This document shows, piece by piece, positions 49,199 through 57,188 of a stretch of DNA of 64,000 nt (position 1 is the first letter of the stretch; the number at the start of each line of letters is the position of its first letter). The stretch is from Microvirga lotononidis (lineage in GTDB: Bacteria; Pseudomonadota; Alphaproteobacteria; Rhizobiales; Beijerinckiaceae). The DNA is taken from NCBI RefSeq assembly GCF_034627025.1, contig NZ_CP141048.1, positions 979,501 to 1,043,500 on the forward strand, in the 5' to 3' direction. The notes under the pieces are model-generated. The model saw nothing but the letters and a program-made list of their open reading frames with translations. It was not told where the DNA came from and searched no databases. Made by a program: the position numbers and the translations under genes.

Positions 49199-50303
49199 AC
49201 TTCATCTCCTGCGCATCGACGGGCATCACGATTTCAGCACGTGTACCTGGCTTCTGATCGCGCCAAGTCAACTGCCCCTTCAACTGTTGGACCAACATCG
49301 TGATCAAGGTTTTCCCAAAACTTCCCTCGGCCGGGGGAGCATGATCGAGGCCGACGCCATTGTCCGCGACGGCGATTTTCAGGCCGTTTTCCGTCCGTCC
49401 GATCTCGATTGTCAATCGACCCCGGCGGCCATTTGGGAAAGCATGCTTAACGGCGTTGCCGATAAGTTCGTTCATGAGAAGCGCGAGCGCGGTCGCCTTG
49501 GGGGCTGGGACGCCGAGCGGCTGGATGTCGAGGTCGAGGTCGACCTGTCCCTTCGGCAAAGTCGTGACCAGCTCTCCGGCCAGCTCCGCGGTGAATTCCT
49601 TCAGGTTGAACCGGCCTCCGTCCCCTGCCGCGGAGAGGAGCCGGTGGGCGGCCGAGAGTGCGCTGACCCGTTCGGCAGTTTCCTGCAGGACCCTCCTCGC
49701 CTCCGGATCCCGCAGGCGGCGGGCCTTCAGGAGGACCAGGGAGGCGGTCATCTGGAGCGTGTTCTTGATCCGATGCTCGACCTCGTGGAGCAGCGAAGTT
49801 TTTCGGTCGAGGGCGGCTTGGAGATCCCTGGTCCGGCGCTCCACCTGCTCCTCCAAGTGCCGGCTCTGGTCGGTATCCTCCCGGTCTGAACGGTGCGCCG
49901 GGCCGATCTCGGTCAGCGCGAGAGCGACCCATCGGAGATGGCCTGCCTCGTCATGGACGGGCGAGAGGGCCAGCGAGCACCTGAACGCGGAGCCGTTCTT
50001 CCGACGTCCGAGAAACTCGGTTTCGAATGGCTCTCCGGCATGAAGGGCGACATCGACGGCGTTCAAGTCATCCCGGCCCGATCCCGGCATGTGGAGGAGA
50101 TGCCAGTTCCGGCCCGATACCTCCTCCTGAGAATATCCCGTGAGATCGAGAAGAGCCTGGTTGACGAAAGCGACAGGCGCATGAACCTGATGCGGATCCA
50201 CCATCACAATCGGCATGCGCAAGGATTGGAACGCAGCCCTGAAAGGAGCATCCCGGAGGTCAGCCGCTCGGTCTGAAGGGGATATGTGGGTTTCTGCCAA
50301 CAT
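49191..50303 (-). CDS. PAS (LOV-derived) sensor histidine kinase, HisKA_2 family
   Basis: A 370-residue soluble kinase. Residues 25-135 are a PAS domain very close to bacterial LOV domains (PIVMVDPHQVHAPVAFVNQA, then LTGYSQEEVSGRN). The photoactive GRNCRFLQ motif reads GRNWHLLH, with Trp67 in place of cysteine, and the flavin-binding asparagines are also lost (FRCSLALSPV). A coiled linker leads to the HisKA_2 box LLHEVEHRIKNTLQM (His177) and an HATPase with LLMNELIGNAVKHAF and VADNGVGL. No membrane segments are present. It is co-transcribed with the receiver gene and preceded by a 24-codon ORF that overlaps its start. Confidence 0.9.
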   Translation of the reverse strand: MLAETHISPSDRAADLRDAPFRAAFQSLRMPIVMVDPHQVHAPVAFVNQALLDLTGYSQEEVSGRNWHLLHMPGSGRDDLNAVDVALHAGEPFETEFLGRRKNGSAFRCSLALSPVHDEAGHLRWVALALTEIGPAHRSDREDTDQSRHLEEQVERRTRDLQAALDRKTSLLHEVEHRIKNTLQMTASLVLLKARRLRDPEARRVLQETAERVSALSAAHRLLSAAGDGGRFNLKEFTAELAGELVTTLPKGQVDLDLDIQPLGVPAPKATALALLMNELIGNAVKHAFPNGRRGRLTIEIGRTENGLKIAVADNGVGLDHAPPAEGSFGKTLITMLVQQLKGQLTWRDQKPGTRAEIVMPVDAQEMKFE

Positions 50304-50377
50304 TACGACTTGAGAACGCCGCGTAGGATCTCACGGCGGCGCCGTGCCGGCTCGTTCAAATAGAAAAACCGCTCCAT
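50303..50377 (-). CDS. Possible 24-residue leader ORF coupled to the kinase gene
   Basis: MERFFYLNEPARRRREILRG is followed by VLKS and a TAA stop that shares bases with the kinase ATG (TAATG). The kinase start has no ribosome site of its own, so coupled translation from this ORF would explain its expression. The same frame stays open about 55 codons further upstream without a start codon. The ORF is below the usual size limit and could be coincidental. Confidence 0.35.
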   Translation of the reverse strand: MERFFYLNEPARRRREILRGVLKS

Positions 50378-50586
50378 GCCAGGAACTGCCCCGTCGATGA
50401 TAGAACCCTTGTGCTCCCGCGAGTTTTCCGAAATCCGGCTCGCGACATAGTGGGACTCAACGCGACGACGACGGCAGGGTTCCGCTTTTGCATCAACAAG
50501 TCGCGCCGCCGCTGCGGAGCAGAATTCGAAACACTATCGCATTTCGAACCGCCGCGCTAACATCACTCCGTCAAGGAGGTCCAGGG

Positions 50587-52125
50587 ATGGTTACGCGCGT
50601 TTCCACCGTCGCGTTCGAGGGAATCGAGGCGCGTGCCGTCGATGTGCAGGTCCAGATCACGCCCGGCTCCGTTGTCTTCATGATCGTCGGCCTGCCGGAC
50701 AAGGCCGTGGCGGAATCCCGCGAGCGGGTCCGCTCCGCCCTGATCGCCTCAGGCCTCGCCCTGCCGGCGAAACGGATCACGGTCAATCTTGCGCCAGCCG
50801 ACCTGCCGAAGGAAGGCAGCCATTACGATCTCCCCATCGCGCTCGGCGTCATGGCCGCCATCGGGGCCATTCCGGGCGATGCCTTAAACGGATTTACCGT
50901 GCTGGGCGAGCTGGCCCTCGACGGCTCCATCACGGCGGTGGCCGGCGCCCTGCCGGCCGCCATGGCGGCTTATGAGCGCGAGCACGGACTGATCTGCCCC
51001 GAGGCCTGCGGGTCGGAGGCGGCCTGGGCCGGCAGCGACATCGAGATTCTGGCACCACGCTCCCTGATCCAGCTCGCGAACCATTTCAAGGGCACGCAGG
51101 TGATGGCACGGCCCGAACCGGCTCTCATGCCGACCTCGGGCAACCTGCCGGATCTGCGCGACATCAAGGGACAGGAAAGCGCTAAGCGGACGCTGGAGAT
51201 CGCCGCGGCCGGATCGCACAACCTGCTGATGAACGGCCCCCCTGGGGCCGGCAAGTCGATGCTCGCGCAGCGCCTCCCCTCCATCCTGCCCCCGCTTTCG
51301 CCGCGGGAGTTGCTGGAGGTCTCGATGGTCCAATCGGTTGCCGGACTCCTGGCCGACGGCGCCTTGTCCGACCGCCGTCCGTTCCGGGCGCCGCACCATT
51401 CGGCCTCCATGGCGGCGCTCGTAGGCGGCGGCCTCAATGCCCGTCCGGGTGAGGCATCGCTCGCCCACCATGGAGTGCTCTTCCTCGACGAGCTGCCGGA
51501 GTTTCAGCCGCAGGTGCTCGATTCGCTGCGCCAGCCGTTGGAAGCCGGCGAGATCCTGATCGCCCGGGCCAATCACCGCGTGACGTACCCGGCGCGGTTT
51601 CAACTCGTCGCCGCCATGAATCCCTGCCGTTGCGGGCAAGCCGCCGAGCCGGGCTATGTCTGTCGTCGCCAGCCCAACGAGCGCTGCATCGCGCAGTATC
51701 AGGCGCGGCTCTCGGGCCCTCTCCTCGACCGCATCGATCTCGCCATCGACGTTCCGGCGGTCACAGCCGCCGACCTGATCCTGCCACCGCCTGTGGAAGG
51801 GTCGGCCGAGGTCGCGGCCCGCGTCGCCCGCGCCCGGGAGCGGCAGGCCAAACGCTACGCGGCCCTGAACCTCAACGGCGTCACCACCAATGCGGCCTGC
51901 CCGCCCGCACTTCTGGAAGAGATCGCCCAACCCGACCCGGAGGGCTTGTCCCTCATCCGCGATGCCGCCCAGACCATGCGCCTGTCGGCGCGCGGTTTCC
52001 ATCGCGTGCTGAAGGTGGGTCGCACCCTCGCCGACCTCGACGGGGAGGATCGCGTGCGGCGCATCCATGTGGCCGAAGCCTTGTCCTACCGCGCCCATGC
52101 AGACCGTCGCCCGGCGGCCACCTGA
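50587..52125 (+). CDS. YifB family Mg chelatase-like AAA ATPase
   Basis: A 512-residue protein of the ComM/YifB family. The N-terminal domain starts MVTRVSTVAFEGIEARAVDV and shows FMIVGLPDKAVAESRERV, typical of the family. The AAA core has Walker A GPPGAGKSMLAQRLPSILPP near 213-232, RPFRAPHHSASMAALVGGG, and Walker B HGVLFLDELPEF. A cysteine-rich MNPCRCGQ segment and a C-terminal chelatase helical part follow. ComM acts as a branch-migration helicase in transformation in some bacteria; the role here is unknown. GGAGG about seven bases upstream supports ATG 50587 over the longer frame. Confidence 0.92.
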   Translation: MVTRVSTVAFEGIEARAVDVQVQITPGSVVFMIVGLPDKAVAESRERVRSALIASGLALPAKRITVNLAPADLPKEGSHYDLPIALGVMAAIGAIPGDALNGFTVLGELALDGSITAVAGALPAAMAAYEREHGLICPEACGSEAAWAGSDIEILAPRSLIQLANHFKGTQVMARPEPALMPTSGNLPDLRDIKGQESAKRTLEIAAAGSHNLLMNGPPGAGKSMLAQRLPSILPPLSPRELLEVSMVQSVAGLLADGALSDRRPFRAPHHSASMAALVGGGLNARPGEASLAHHGVLFLDELPEFQPQVLDSLRQPLEAGEILIARANHRVTYPARFQLVAAMNPCRCGQAAEPGYVCRRQPNERCIAQYQARLSGPLLDRIDLAIDVPAVTAADLILPPPVEGSAEVAARVARARERQAKRYAALNLNGVTTNAACPPALLEEIAQPDPEGLSLIRDAAQTMRLSARGFHRVLKVGRTLADLDGEDRVRRIHVAEALSYRAHADRRPAAT

Positions 52126-52197
52126 GGATACGATCGATCGCTCACGGCCTTTTTCCGGAATCCAGTGCCGATCTCGATATTTTCCAGGGGGACATTT

Positions 52198-52242
52198 ATG
52201 TTTTCTGTCACAAAACAGTTTCGAATGGGTTTTATGTCATGA
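52198..52242 (+). CDS. Possible 14-residue upstream ORF
   Basis: MFSVTKQFRMGFMS with a strong AGGGGGA five bases upstream, in the 130-base spacer before the acyltransferase gene. It ends 12 bases before the next start. The strong site in front of so short a frame suggests a leader peptide, but it may be chance. Confidence 0.25.
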   Translation: MFSVTKQFRMGFMS

Positions 52243-52254
52243 CGGAAGCCGGCC

Positions 52255-53235
52255 ATGGCCAAGCTTGGGCCTGAACCGGAGGCACGATCCCGTGAGGCAG
52301 CGATGAATCTTTCCCCGTCGAAGGAGACGGCAGCTTTTCCGGCCATTTCGGGGCTTCGCCCCCATGGCTTGACCAAGCTCATTCCCGGCACCGACAGGAT
52401 CGTCCGCGATTACGGCAGCCTCGACCCCGTGCTGGGTCGCATCGGTTCGCTGGAGGTGCGTCTCGCCACGACGACGCGGGAAATCCGAAAGGCCCAGCGC
52501 CTGCGCTTCAAGGTTTTCTACGAGGAAATGTCGGCTTCTCCCAACGGAGCCGCGCTGATTTCTCGCCGGGACGTGGATGCCTACGATGCCCTTTGCGACC
52601 ATCTCCTCGTGATCGACCACGCCGTGAAGCCGAAACCCTTCCGCTCCGCCAAGCCGAAAGTGGTGGGCACCTACCGCCTGCTTCGCCAGGACGTCGCCAA
52701 CCGCCACGGCGGTTTCTACACCAGGGGTGAATACGACATCGCGCCCCTGCTCAAGGCCCATCCTGGCCTGCGTTTCCTCGAACTCGGCCGCTCCTGCGTT
52801 CTCGAACCCTATCGCAACAAGCGCACGGTCGAACTGCTCTGGCACGGCATCTGGGCATATGTCCTCCATCACCGCATCGACGTGATGATGGGCTGCGCCA
52901 GCCTCGAGGGCACCGAGCCGCAGGATCTGGCGCTTCCCTTGAGCTTCCTGCACCATTATGCCGCCGCGCCTGCTCAATGGCAGGCCCGTGCGTTGCCGGA
53001 GCGTTTCACGGCGATGGACATCCTGCCCAAGGAGGCCATCGACCCCAAGGCGGCGCTCCATGCCCTGCCGCCTCTGATCAAGGGCTATCTGCGCCTGGGC
53101 GCGACTTTCGGCACGGGAGCGGTGATCGACCGGCAGTTCGGCACCACGGACGTGCTCGTCGTCCTGCCCGTCTCGGCCATCAACCCGCGCTACATCGACC
53201 ATTTCGGCCCAACGGCGAACCGGCACGCGGCGTGA
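52255..53235 (+). CDS. GNAT-type acyltransferase, OlsB-like (lyso-ornithine lipid synthase family)
   Basis: A 326-residue protein (310 if it starts at ATG 52303). The core IGSLEVRLATTTREIRKAQR, then LRFKVFYEEMSA, and the central ELGRSCVLEPYRNKRTVELL near 180-200 mark the GNAT subgroup that includes OlsB and hemolysin-like acyltransferases. OlsB adds a 3-hydroxy fatty acid to ornithine in the first step of ornithine-lipid synthesis, which helps under phosphate limitation. The partner OlsA is not nearby, so the exact reaction is inferred. The gene ends 42 bases from the convergent queG. Confidence 0.72.
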   Translation: MAKLGPEPEARSREAAMNLSPSKETAAFPAISGLRPHGLTKLIPGTDRIVRDYGSLDPVLGRIGSLEVRLATTTREIRKAQRLRFKVFYEEMSASPNGAALISRRDVDAYDALCDHLLVIDHAVKPKPFRSAKPKVVGTYRLLRQDVANRHGGFYTRGEYDIAPLLKAHPGLRFLELGRSCVLEPYRNKRTVELLWHGIWAYVLHHRIDVMMGCASLEGTEPQDLALPLSFLHHYAAAPAQWQARALPERFTAMDILPKEAIDPKAALHALPPLIKGYLRLGATFGTGAVIDRQFGTTDVLVVLPVSAINPRYIDHFGPTANRHAA

Positions 53236-53277
53236 GCATCTGACGCGGAATGATGAAGCCCTCAAGGCCAGCGTCGA

Positions 53278-54420
53278 TTAGGCCACCGCCCTAGCCGCTG
53301 TCATTCCCCGCCGCCATTCCTCGCGTACATCCGGATCGTCCTCGCGCTTCAACCGCTCTTCGGCGTGACGGGCCAAAGCCTCCGGCGGAAGCAGGCGAGC
53401 AAGGGCCCAGACCGCCATTGCCCGCACGAGCGGCGAGGCATCGTCGAGGAGGCGCAGGGCTTCGTCGGCTAGGGCGGCATCCCGTGAATTGCCAATGGCG
53501 ATGAGCACGTTGCGGATGAAGCGGTCGCGTCCGGTCCGCTTGACTGGCGTTCCGGCGAACCGGACGCGAAAGCTCGGATCGTCGAGCCGCGCCAGCTCCG
53601 CCAGCGGCAGCGCTGCGAGATCGTTCCGCTGCACCAACCGCGCCTCGCGCCCCGCCTGGGCGAACTTGTTCCACGGGCAGACGGCGAGGCAATCGTCGCA
53701 GCCGAAGATCCGGTTGCCGATGCCAGGGCGAAGCTCCGCCGGGATATGTCCCTTGTGCTCGATGGTGAGATACGAGATGCAGCGCCGCGCATCGAGCTGG
53801 TAGGGCGCGGGAAAGGCGTTCGTCGGGCAGATGTCCAGGCAGCGGCGGCATGAGCCGCAATGGTCCCGCTCCGGCGCGTCGGGCGGAAGCTCCGCCGTGG
53901 TGAAGATCGCGCCCAGGAAAAGCCAGTCGCCGAACTCGCGCGAGACCACGACCGTGTGCTTGCCCTGCCAACCGAGGCCTGCCGCTTCCGCGAGCGGCTT
54001 CTCCATGACGGGGGCCGTATCGACGAAGACCTTCACGTCCGACGAGGCCTTGGAAGCGAGAAACCCTGCCGCCTCCTTGAGCTTGCCCTTGATCACGTCG
54101 TGATAGTCTCGGTTGCGGGCATAGACCGAGATGTAGCCGCGATCCGTCCGCGCCAGCTCCGCCAACGGGTTCCCGGAGGGAGCATAGTTCAGCCCGAGCA
54201 GGATGATACTGCGCACCTCGGGCCAGAGGGTTCTCGGATCCGCACGGCGCTCGGCGGTTTCCGCCATCCATTCCATGGAGCCGTGATGGCCGGCCTCGAG
54301 CCAAGCCTTGAGCCGCTCCGGCGCCAGCGGGATCGAATCCGGCGTGGCGATGCGGATCGTGTCGAAGCCGAGCGCCCTCGCGCGCTCGACGAACGCCGCC
54401 TTGAGAGCGTTGCCGTCTAG
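53278..54420 (-). CDS. queG: Epoxyqueuosine reductase (start unresolved)
   Basis: Last step of queuosine formation in tRNA: cobalamin-dependent reduction of epoxyqueuosine. The QueG domain begins near 54410 (ALKAAFVERARALGFDTIRI). It has VDTAPVMEKPLAEAAGLGWQ, two ferredoxin-type clusters CGSCRRCLDICPTNAF and CDDCLAVCPWN, and a HEAT-like C-terminus (LLDDASPLVRAMAVWALARL). The frame overlaps the fzlA stop. No ATG, GTG or TTG lies in frame between TTG 54519 and the conserved domain, so translation must start inside fzlA or at an unusual codon. The end given, 54420, is only where homology starts. Confidence 0.88.
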   Translation of the reverse strand, partial: LDGNALKAAFVERARALGFDTIRIATPDSIPLAPERLKAWLEAGHHGSMEWMAETAERRADPRTLWPEVRSIILLGLNYAPSGNPLAELARTDRGYISVYARNRDYHDVIKGKLKEAAGFLASKASSDVKVFVDTAPVMEKPLAEAAGLGWQGKHTVVVSREFGDWLFLGAIFTTAELPPDAPERDHCGSCRRCLDICPTNAFPAPYQLDARRCISYLTIEHKGHIPAELRPGIGNRIFGCDDCLAVCPWNKFAQAGREARLVQRNDLAALPLAELARLDDPSFRVRFAGTPVKRTGRDRFIRNVLIAIGNSRDAALADEALRLLDDASPLVRAMAVWALARLLPPEALARHAEERLKREDDPDVREEWRRGMTAARAVA

Positions 54421-55109
54421 AAATCCAGGTCGTCGTAATGTCCCGCCGGCGCCATCCCCGGCACCCGGTCCGCGAGGAGCGCGCGAAAGGACGGCCGGGA
54501 CTTGATCCTGGCGTACCAATGCTTCGCTGTTTCGTCCTCGTCCCATGGCACGTCGCCGAGATAATCCACCACCGACAGATGGGCCGCCGCCGCCAGATCC
54601 GCATAGGTCATCTGGTCGCCGGCCAGCCAATTCCGCGCGGAAATCAGAAAACCGATGTATTTGAGATGGTATCGCACATTGGTCTGGGCTGCGCGAATCG
54701 CGCCCATGTCCGGCGGACCGCCCCCCAGCTCGATGGGCATGAACCGCTTATAGATCTTTTCTGTGGCAAGGTAATCCGAGACCTCGCCGTGGAACTTGAC
54801 CAGGAACCAGTCGAGCAGGCGGCGGACCTCGATCCTCTGCTCCAGGTCCCGGGGCAGGAAACGCCTGTCCCGCAGGTCCTCTCCCCGTGTCTCGTCGAGA
54901 TACTCCGCAAGGCTTAATGGGCCTGCGACGGCAAGTCCGTTATCGTCGATCAGGAGCGGCAGATTTCCGGCCGGGTTGATTTCCAGAAAGGGAATGCGCC
55001 GATCCCACGGCTTCTCCTCGATCATATCCGGCTCAAGGCCGAGCTCCGCGAAAATGAGACGCGCGAACCGCGACTGCGGGCAAAACGGATAAGAATGCAG
55101 GATGGCCAT
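54417..55109 (-). CDS. fzlA: FzlA-like glutathione S-transferase family protein
   Basis: A 230-residue GST fold: thioredoxin-like part SYPFCPQSRFARLIFAELGL, the INPAGNLPLLID cis-proline loop near 48-59, and the helical domain with NWLAGDQMTYADLAAAAHLS. The end, RIKSRPSFRALLADRVPGMA finishing in YDDLDF, matches the conserved C-terminal tail of FzlA. FzlA binds FtsZ and is needed for constriction in Caulobacter; it is not thought to be a working transferase. Its linkage to queG and to uppP on the other strand agrees. The assignment rests on remembered family features rather than an alignment. Confidence 0.75.
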   Translation of the reverse strand: MAILHSYPFCPQSRFARLIFAELGLEPDMIEEKPWDRRIPFLEINPAGNLPLLIDDNGLAVAGPLSLAEYLDETRGEDLRDRRFLPRDLEQRIEVRRLLDWFLVKFHGEVSDYLATEKIYKRFMPIELGGGPPDMGAIRAAQTNVRYHLKYIGFLISARNWLAGDQMTYADLAAAAHLSVVDYLGDVPWDEDETAKHWYARIKSRPSFRALLADRVPGMAPAGHYDDLDF

Positions 55110-55287
55110 GAATCTATGAGTGACGCGAAACAGGCGGCGAGAATAAGGCCGTGCTTCGTTAAGGGTTGGTAAGGAATATTGGTGAATCTCATGTCCGTGA
55201 TGCAAAAGGGCTACGCCGGCGGCGCAAACCTTGCTTGACAGACACGACGTACTCCCGCATCTGGCGCCGTTTTCAGGATTTTCAACG

Positions 55288-56085
55288 ATGTCGCAAATCA
55301 TCGAGGCGCTCTTTCTCGGCCTCATCGAAGGTCTGACGGAATTCCTTCCCGTCTCCTCCACCGGCCACCTGCTCCTCGTGGGCCATTTCCTCGGCTTCGA
55401 GTCCACGGGCAAGACCTTCGAGGTCCTGATCCAGCTCGGCGCGATCCTGGCGATCCTGTCCGTCTACTTCAACAAGCTCTGGTCCATCGCCAAGGCCCTG
55501 CCGTACGATCCGATGGCGCGCCATTTCGTCATCGGTGTCCTCGTGGCCTTCCTGCCGGCCGCCGTGATCGGGGCCCTGCTCCACGGCTTCATCAAGGACG
55601 TGCTGTTCGATCCCTGGATCGTCTGCATGACCCTCATCGTAGGCGGCTTCGTGCTCATGGCGATCGACCGCATGCCGCTCGAGGCGACCAAGACCGACGC
55701 GACCCGCTTCCCCCTGTCAATGTATTTCAAGATCGGCCTCATCCAATGCGCCGCCATGGTGCCTGGCGTCTCCCGCTCGGGCGCCACCATCGTGGGCGCC
55801 ATGCTGATGGGCGCTTCGAAGCGCGCCGCGGCCGAATTCTCGTTCTTCCTCGCCATGCCGACCATGGCCGGCGCCTTCGCCTACGACCTGCTGAAGAACT
55901 ACAAGTTCCTCTCCGCCAACGACGCCGTGCTCATCGGGGCAGGCTTCGTGTCCGCCTTCGTGGCGGCGCTCGTCGTGGTGAAGCTGTTCCTGGACTATGT
56001 GTCCCGCCACGGCTTCACCCCTTTCGCCTATTGGCGCATCATCGTGGGCGCCGCGGGCCTCGCCGCCCTGATCGTCTACGGCTGA
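55288..56085 (+). CDS. uppP: Undecaprenyl-diphosphate phosphatase
   Basis: Recycles the lipid carrier of peptidoglycan synthesis by dephosphorylating undecaprenyl diphosphate. A 265-residue protein with about eight hydrophobic segments. The two catalytic motifs of the BacA family are present: [20 protein letters not shown] near 14-33 and [20 protein letters not shown] near 160-179. The start is ATG 55288 with a weak ribosome site. A small cysteine-rich gene starts four bases after the stop. It is divergent from fzlA, so genes for cell-wall and division proteins share one spacer. Confidence 0.95.
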   Translation: MSQIIEALFLGLIEGLTEFLPVSSTGHLLLVGHFLGFESTGKTFEVLIQLGAILAILSVYFNKLWSIAKALPYDPMARHFVIGVLVAFLPAAVIGALLHGFIKDVLFDPWIVCMTLIVGGFVLMAIDRMPLEATKTDATRFPLSMYFKIGLIQCAAMVPGVSRSGATIVGAMLMGASKRAAAEFSFFLAMPTMAGAFAYDLLKNYKFLSANDAVLIGAGFVSAFVAALVVVKLFLDYVSRHGFTPFAYWRIIVGAAGLAALIVYG

Positions 56086-56088
56086 TCG

Positions 56089-56355
56089 ATGCCGTCGCGC
56101 GACGAGGCGCTCGCGATCACGCTGTCCATCGCGGCCGCCCTCATGGCGGTGCTTCTCGCCGTGATCGCGGGTGCGGGCATCGGCCCGCAGCCTGCGACCG
56201 AAGGCGGTCCTCCGGGCGGACCTGCCTGCGCCGAGTGGACCGATGGATGTGTCGTGTGTCGCCGCACGCCCGATGGACTTGCCTGCTCGACGCCGGGCAT
56301 CGCCTGCGTGCCGGCTGCGCCCCGATGCCTCAGGCCCACGGGCGTTCCGATCTAG
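56089..56355 (+). CDS. Small membrane-anchored cysteine-rich protein (88 aa)
   Basis: An 88-residue protein with one N-terminal hydrophobic segment (ALAITLSIAAALMAVLLAVI), a Gly/Pro-rich linker, then six cysteines within about 33 residues (CAEWTDGCVVCRRTPDGLAC and on). The Cys-rich part should lie in the periplasm and form disulfides. It begins four bases after the uppP stop, so it is probably translated from the same mRNA. I recall similar CxEWTDGC proteins as hypotheticals in this order. The function is unknown. Confidence 0.6.
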   Translation: MPSRDEALAITLSIAAALMAVLLAVIAGAGIGPQPATEGGPPGGPACAEWTDGCVVCRRTPDGLACSTPGIACVPAAPRCLRPTGVPI

Positions 56356-56376
56356 AATTTGTCGGACGCATCTTTT

Positions 56377-56413
56377 CGCGCAAAGCCGGTTCTCACTTTC
56401 GCGTTCGACGCTC
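56377..56413. repeat. Dispersed imperfect palindrome, family 2, copy C (inverted)
   Basis: CGCGCAAAGCCGGTTCTCAC followed by TTTCGCGTTCGACGCTC corresponds to the reverse complement of copy A at 8283. It abuts the nth stop codon in the gap between convergent genes. Confidence 0.5.
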
Positions 56414-57168
56414 TACGGAATCGTCTTGTCCGGATAGCGGCACAGGTCGTTGATCGGACAGCGCCAGCATTCGGGGCGGCGAGCCTTGCAGATGTAGCGG
56501 CCGTGCAGGATCAGCCAGTGATGGGCGTGCAGCCGGTACTCGTCCGGAATGAGGGCCTCGAGCGCGACCTGCGTGTCCAAGGGCGTTTTGGTGATGGCCA
56601 GCGGAATCCGGTTGGTAACGCGGAAGATATGCGTGTCGACCGCGATGCGCGGATCCTTGAAGGCGATGTTGACCACGACGCTCGCGGTCTTGCGCCCGAC
56701 GCCCGGCAGGGTTTCCAGCACCTCGACGGAATTCGGCACGTCGCCACCGAACTCGTCCACGAGGCGCCTCGCAGCCGCGATGACGTTCTTGGCTTTCGTG
56801 TTGTAGAAGTTGAGCGTCCTGATGTGCCCGCGCAGGCCCTCCTCGCCGAGAGCGAGCATTTTCTGCGGCGTGTCGGCGACGGGAAAGAGGTTTCTCGTCG
56901 CCTTGTTGACGCCGACATCGGTCGATTGCGCCGAGAGCGCCACGGCGACCAGCAGCGTATAGGGATTGGTGTAGTCGAGCTCGCCCTTGGGCTCCGGGTT
57001 GGCCGCGTGCAGGCGCCGGAAGACCTCGACCATCGTCGCCCGGTCGACGGGCTTCGGGGTGCGCTTGCGAAGCGCCTTCCCGACCGCCTTCGCCGGAACG
57101 GCCGGCTTCGATTTCGAGCTCGAATTTGCCTTGGCGATACGTCGGGGGGATGGCTTCAGATCGGACAT
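56413..57168 (-). CDS. nth: Endonuclease III
   Basis: Base-excision-repair glycosylase and AP lyase for oxidised pyrimidines. A 251-residue protein with an N-terminal basic tail of about 40 residues, then the HhH-GPD fold: SAQSTDVGVNKATRNLF, the helix-hairpin-helix LPGVGRKTASVVVN with catalytic lysine, and VDTHIFRVTNR with catalytic aspartate. The C-terminal iron-sulfur loop is complete: four cysteines spaced 6-2-5. ATG 57168 begins MSDLKPSPRR; a longer frame adds 13 residues. It is divergent from the DUF2244 gene with only 20 bases between starts. Confidence 0.95.
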   Translation of the reverse strand: MSDLKPSPRRIAKANSSSKSKPAVPAKAVGKALRKRTPKPVDRATMVEVFRRLHAANPEPKGELDYTNPYTLLVAVALSAQSTDVGVNKATRNLFPVADTPQKMLALGEEGLRGHIRTLNFYNTKAKNVIAAARRLVDEFGGDVPNSVEVLETLPGVGRKTASVVVNIAFKDPRIAVDTHIFRVTNRIPLAITKTPLDTQVALEALIPDEYRLHAHHWLILHGRYICKARRPECWRCPINDLCRYPDKTIP

Positions 57169-57188
57169 TTCTGCGTTATACTTGAGGC

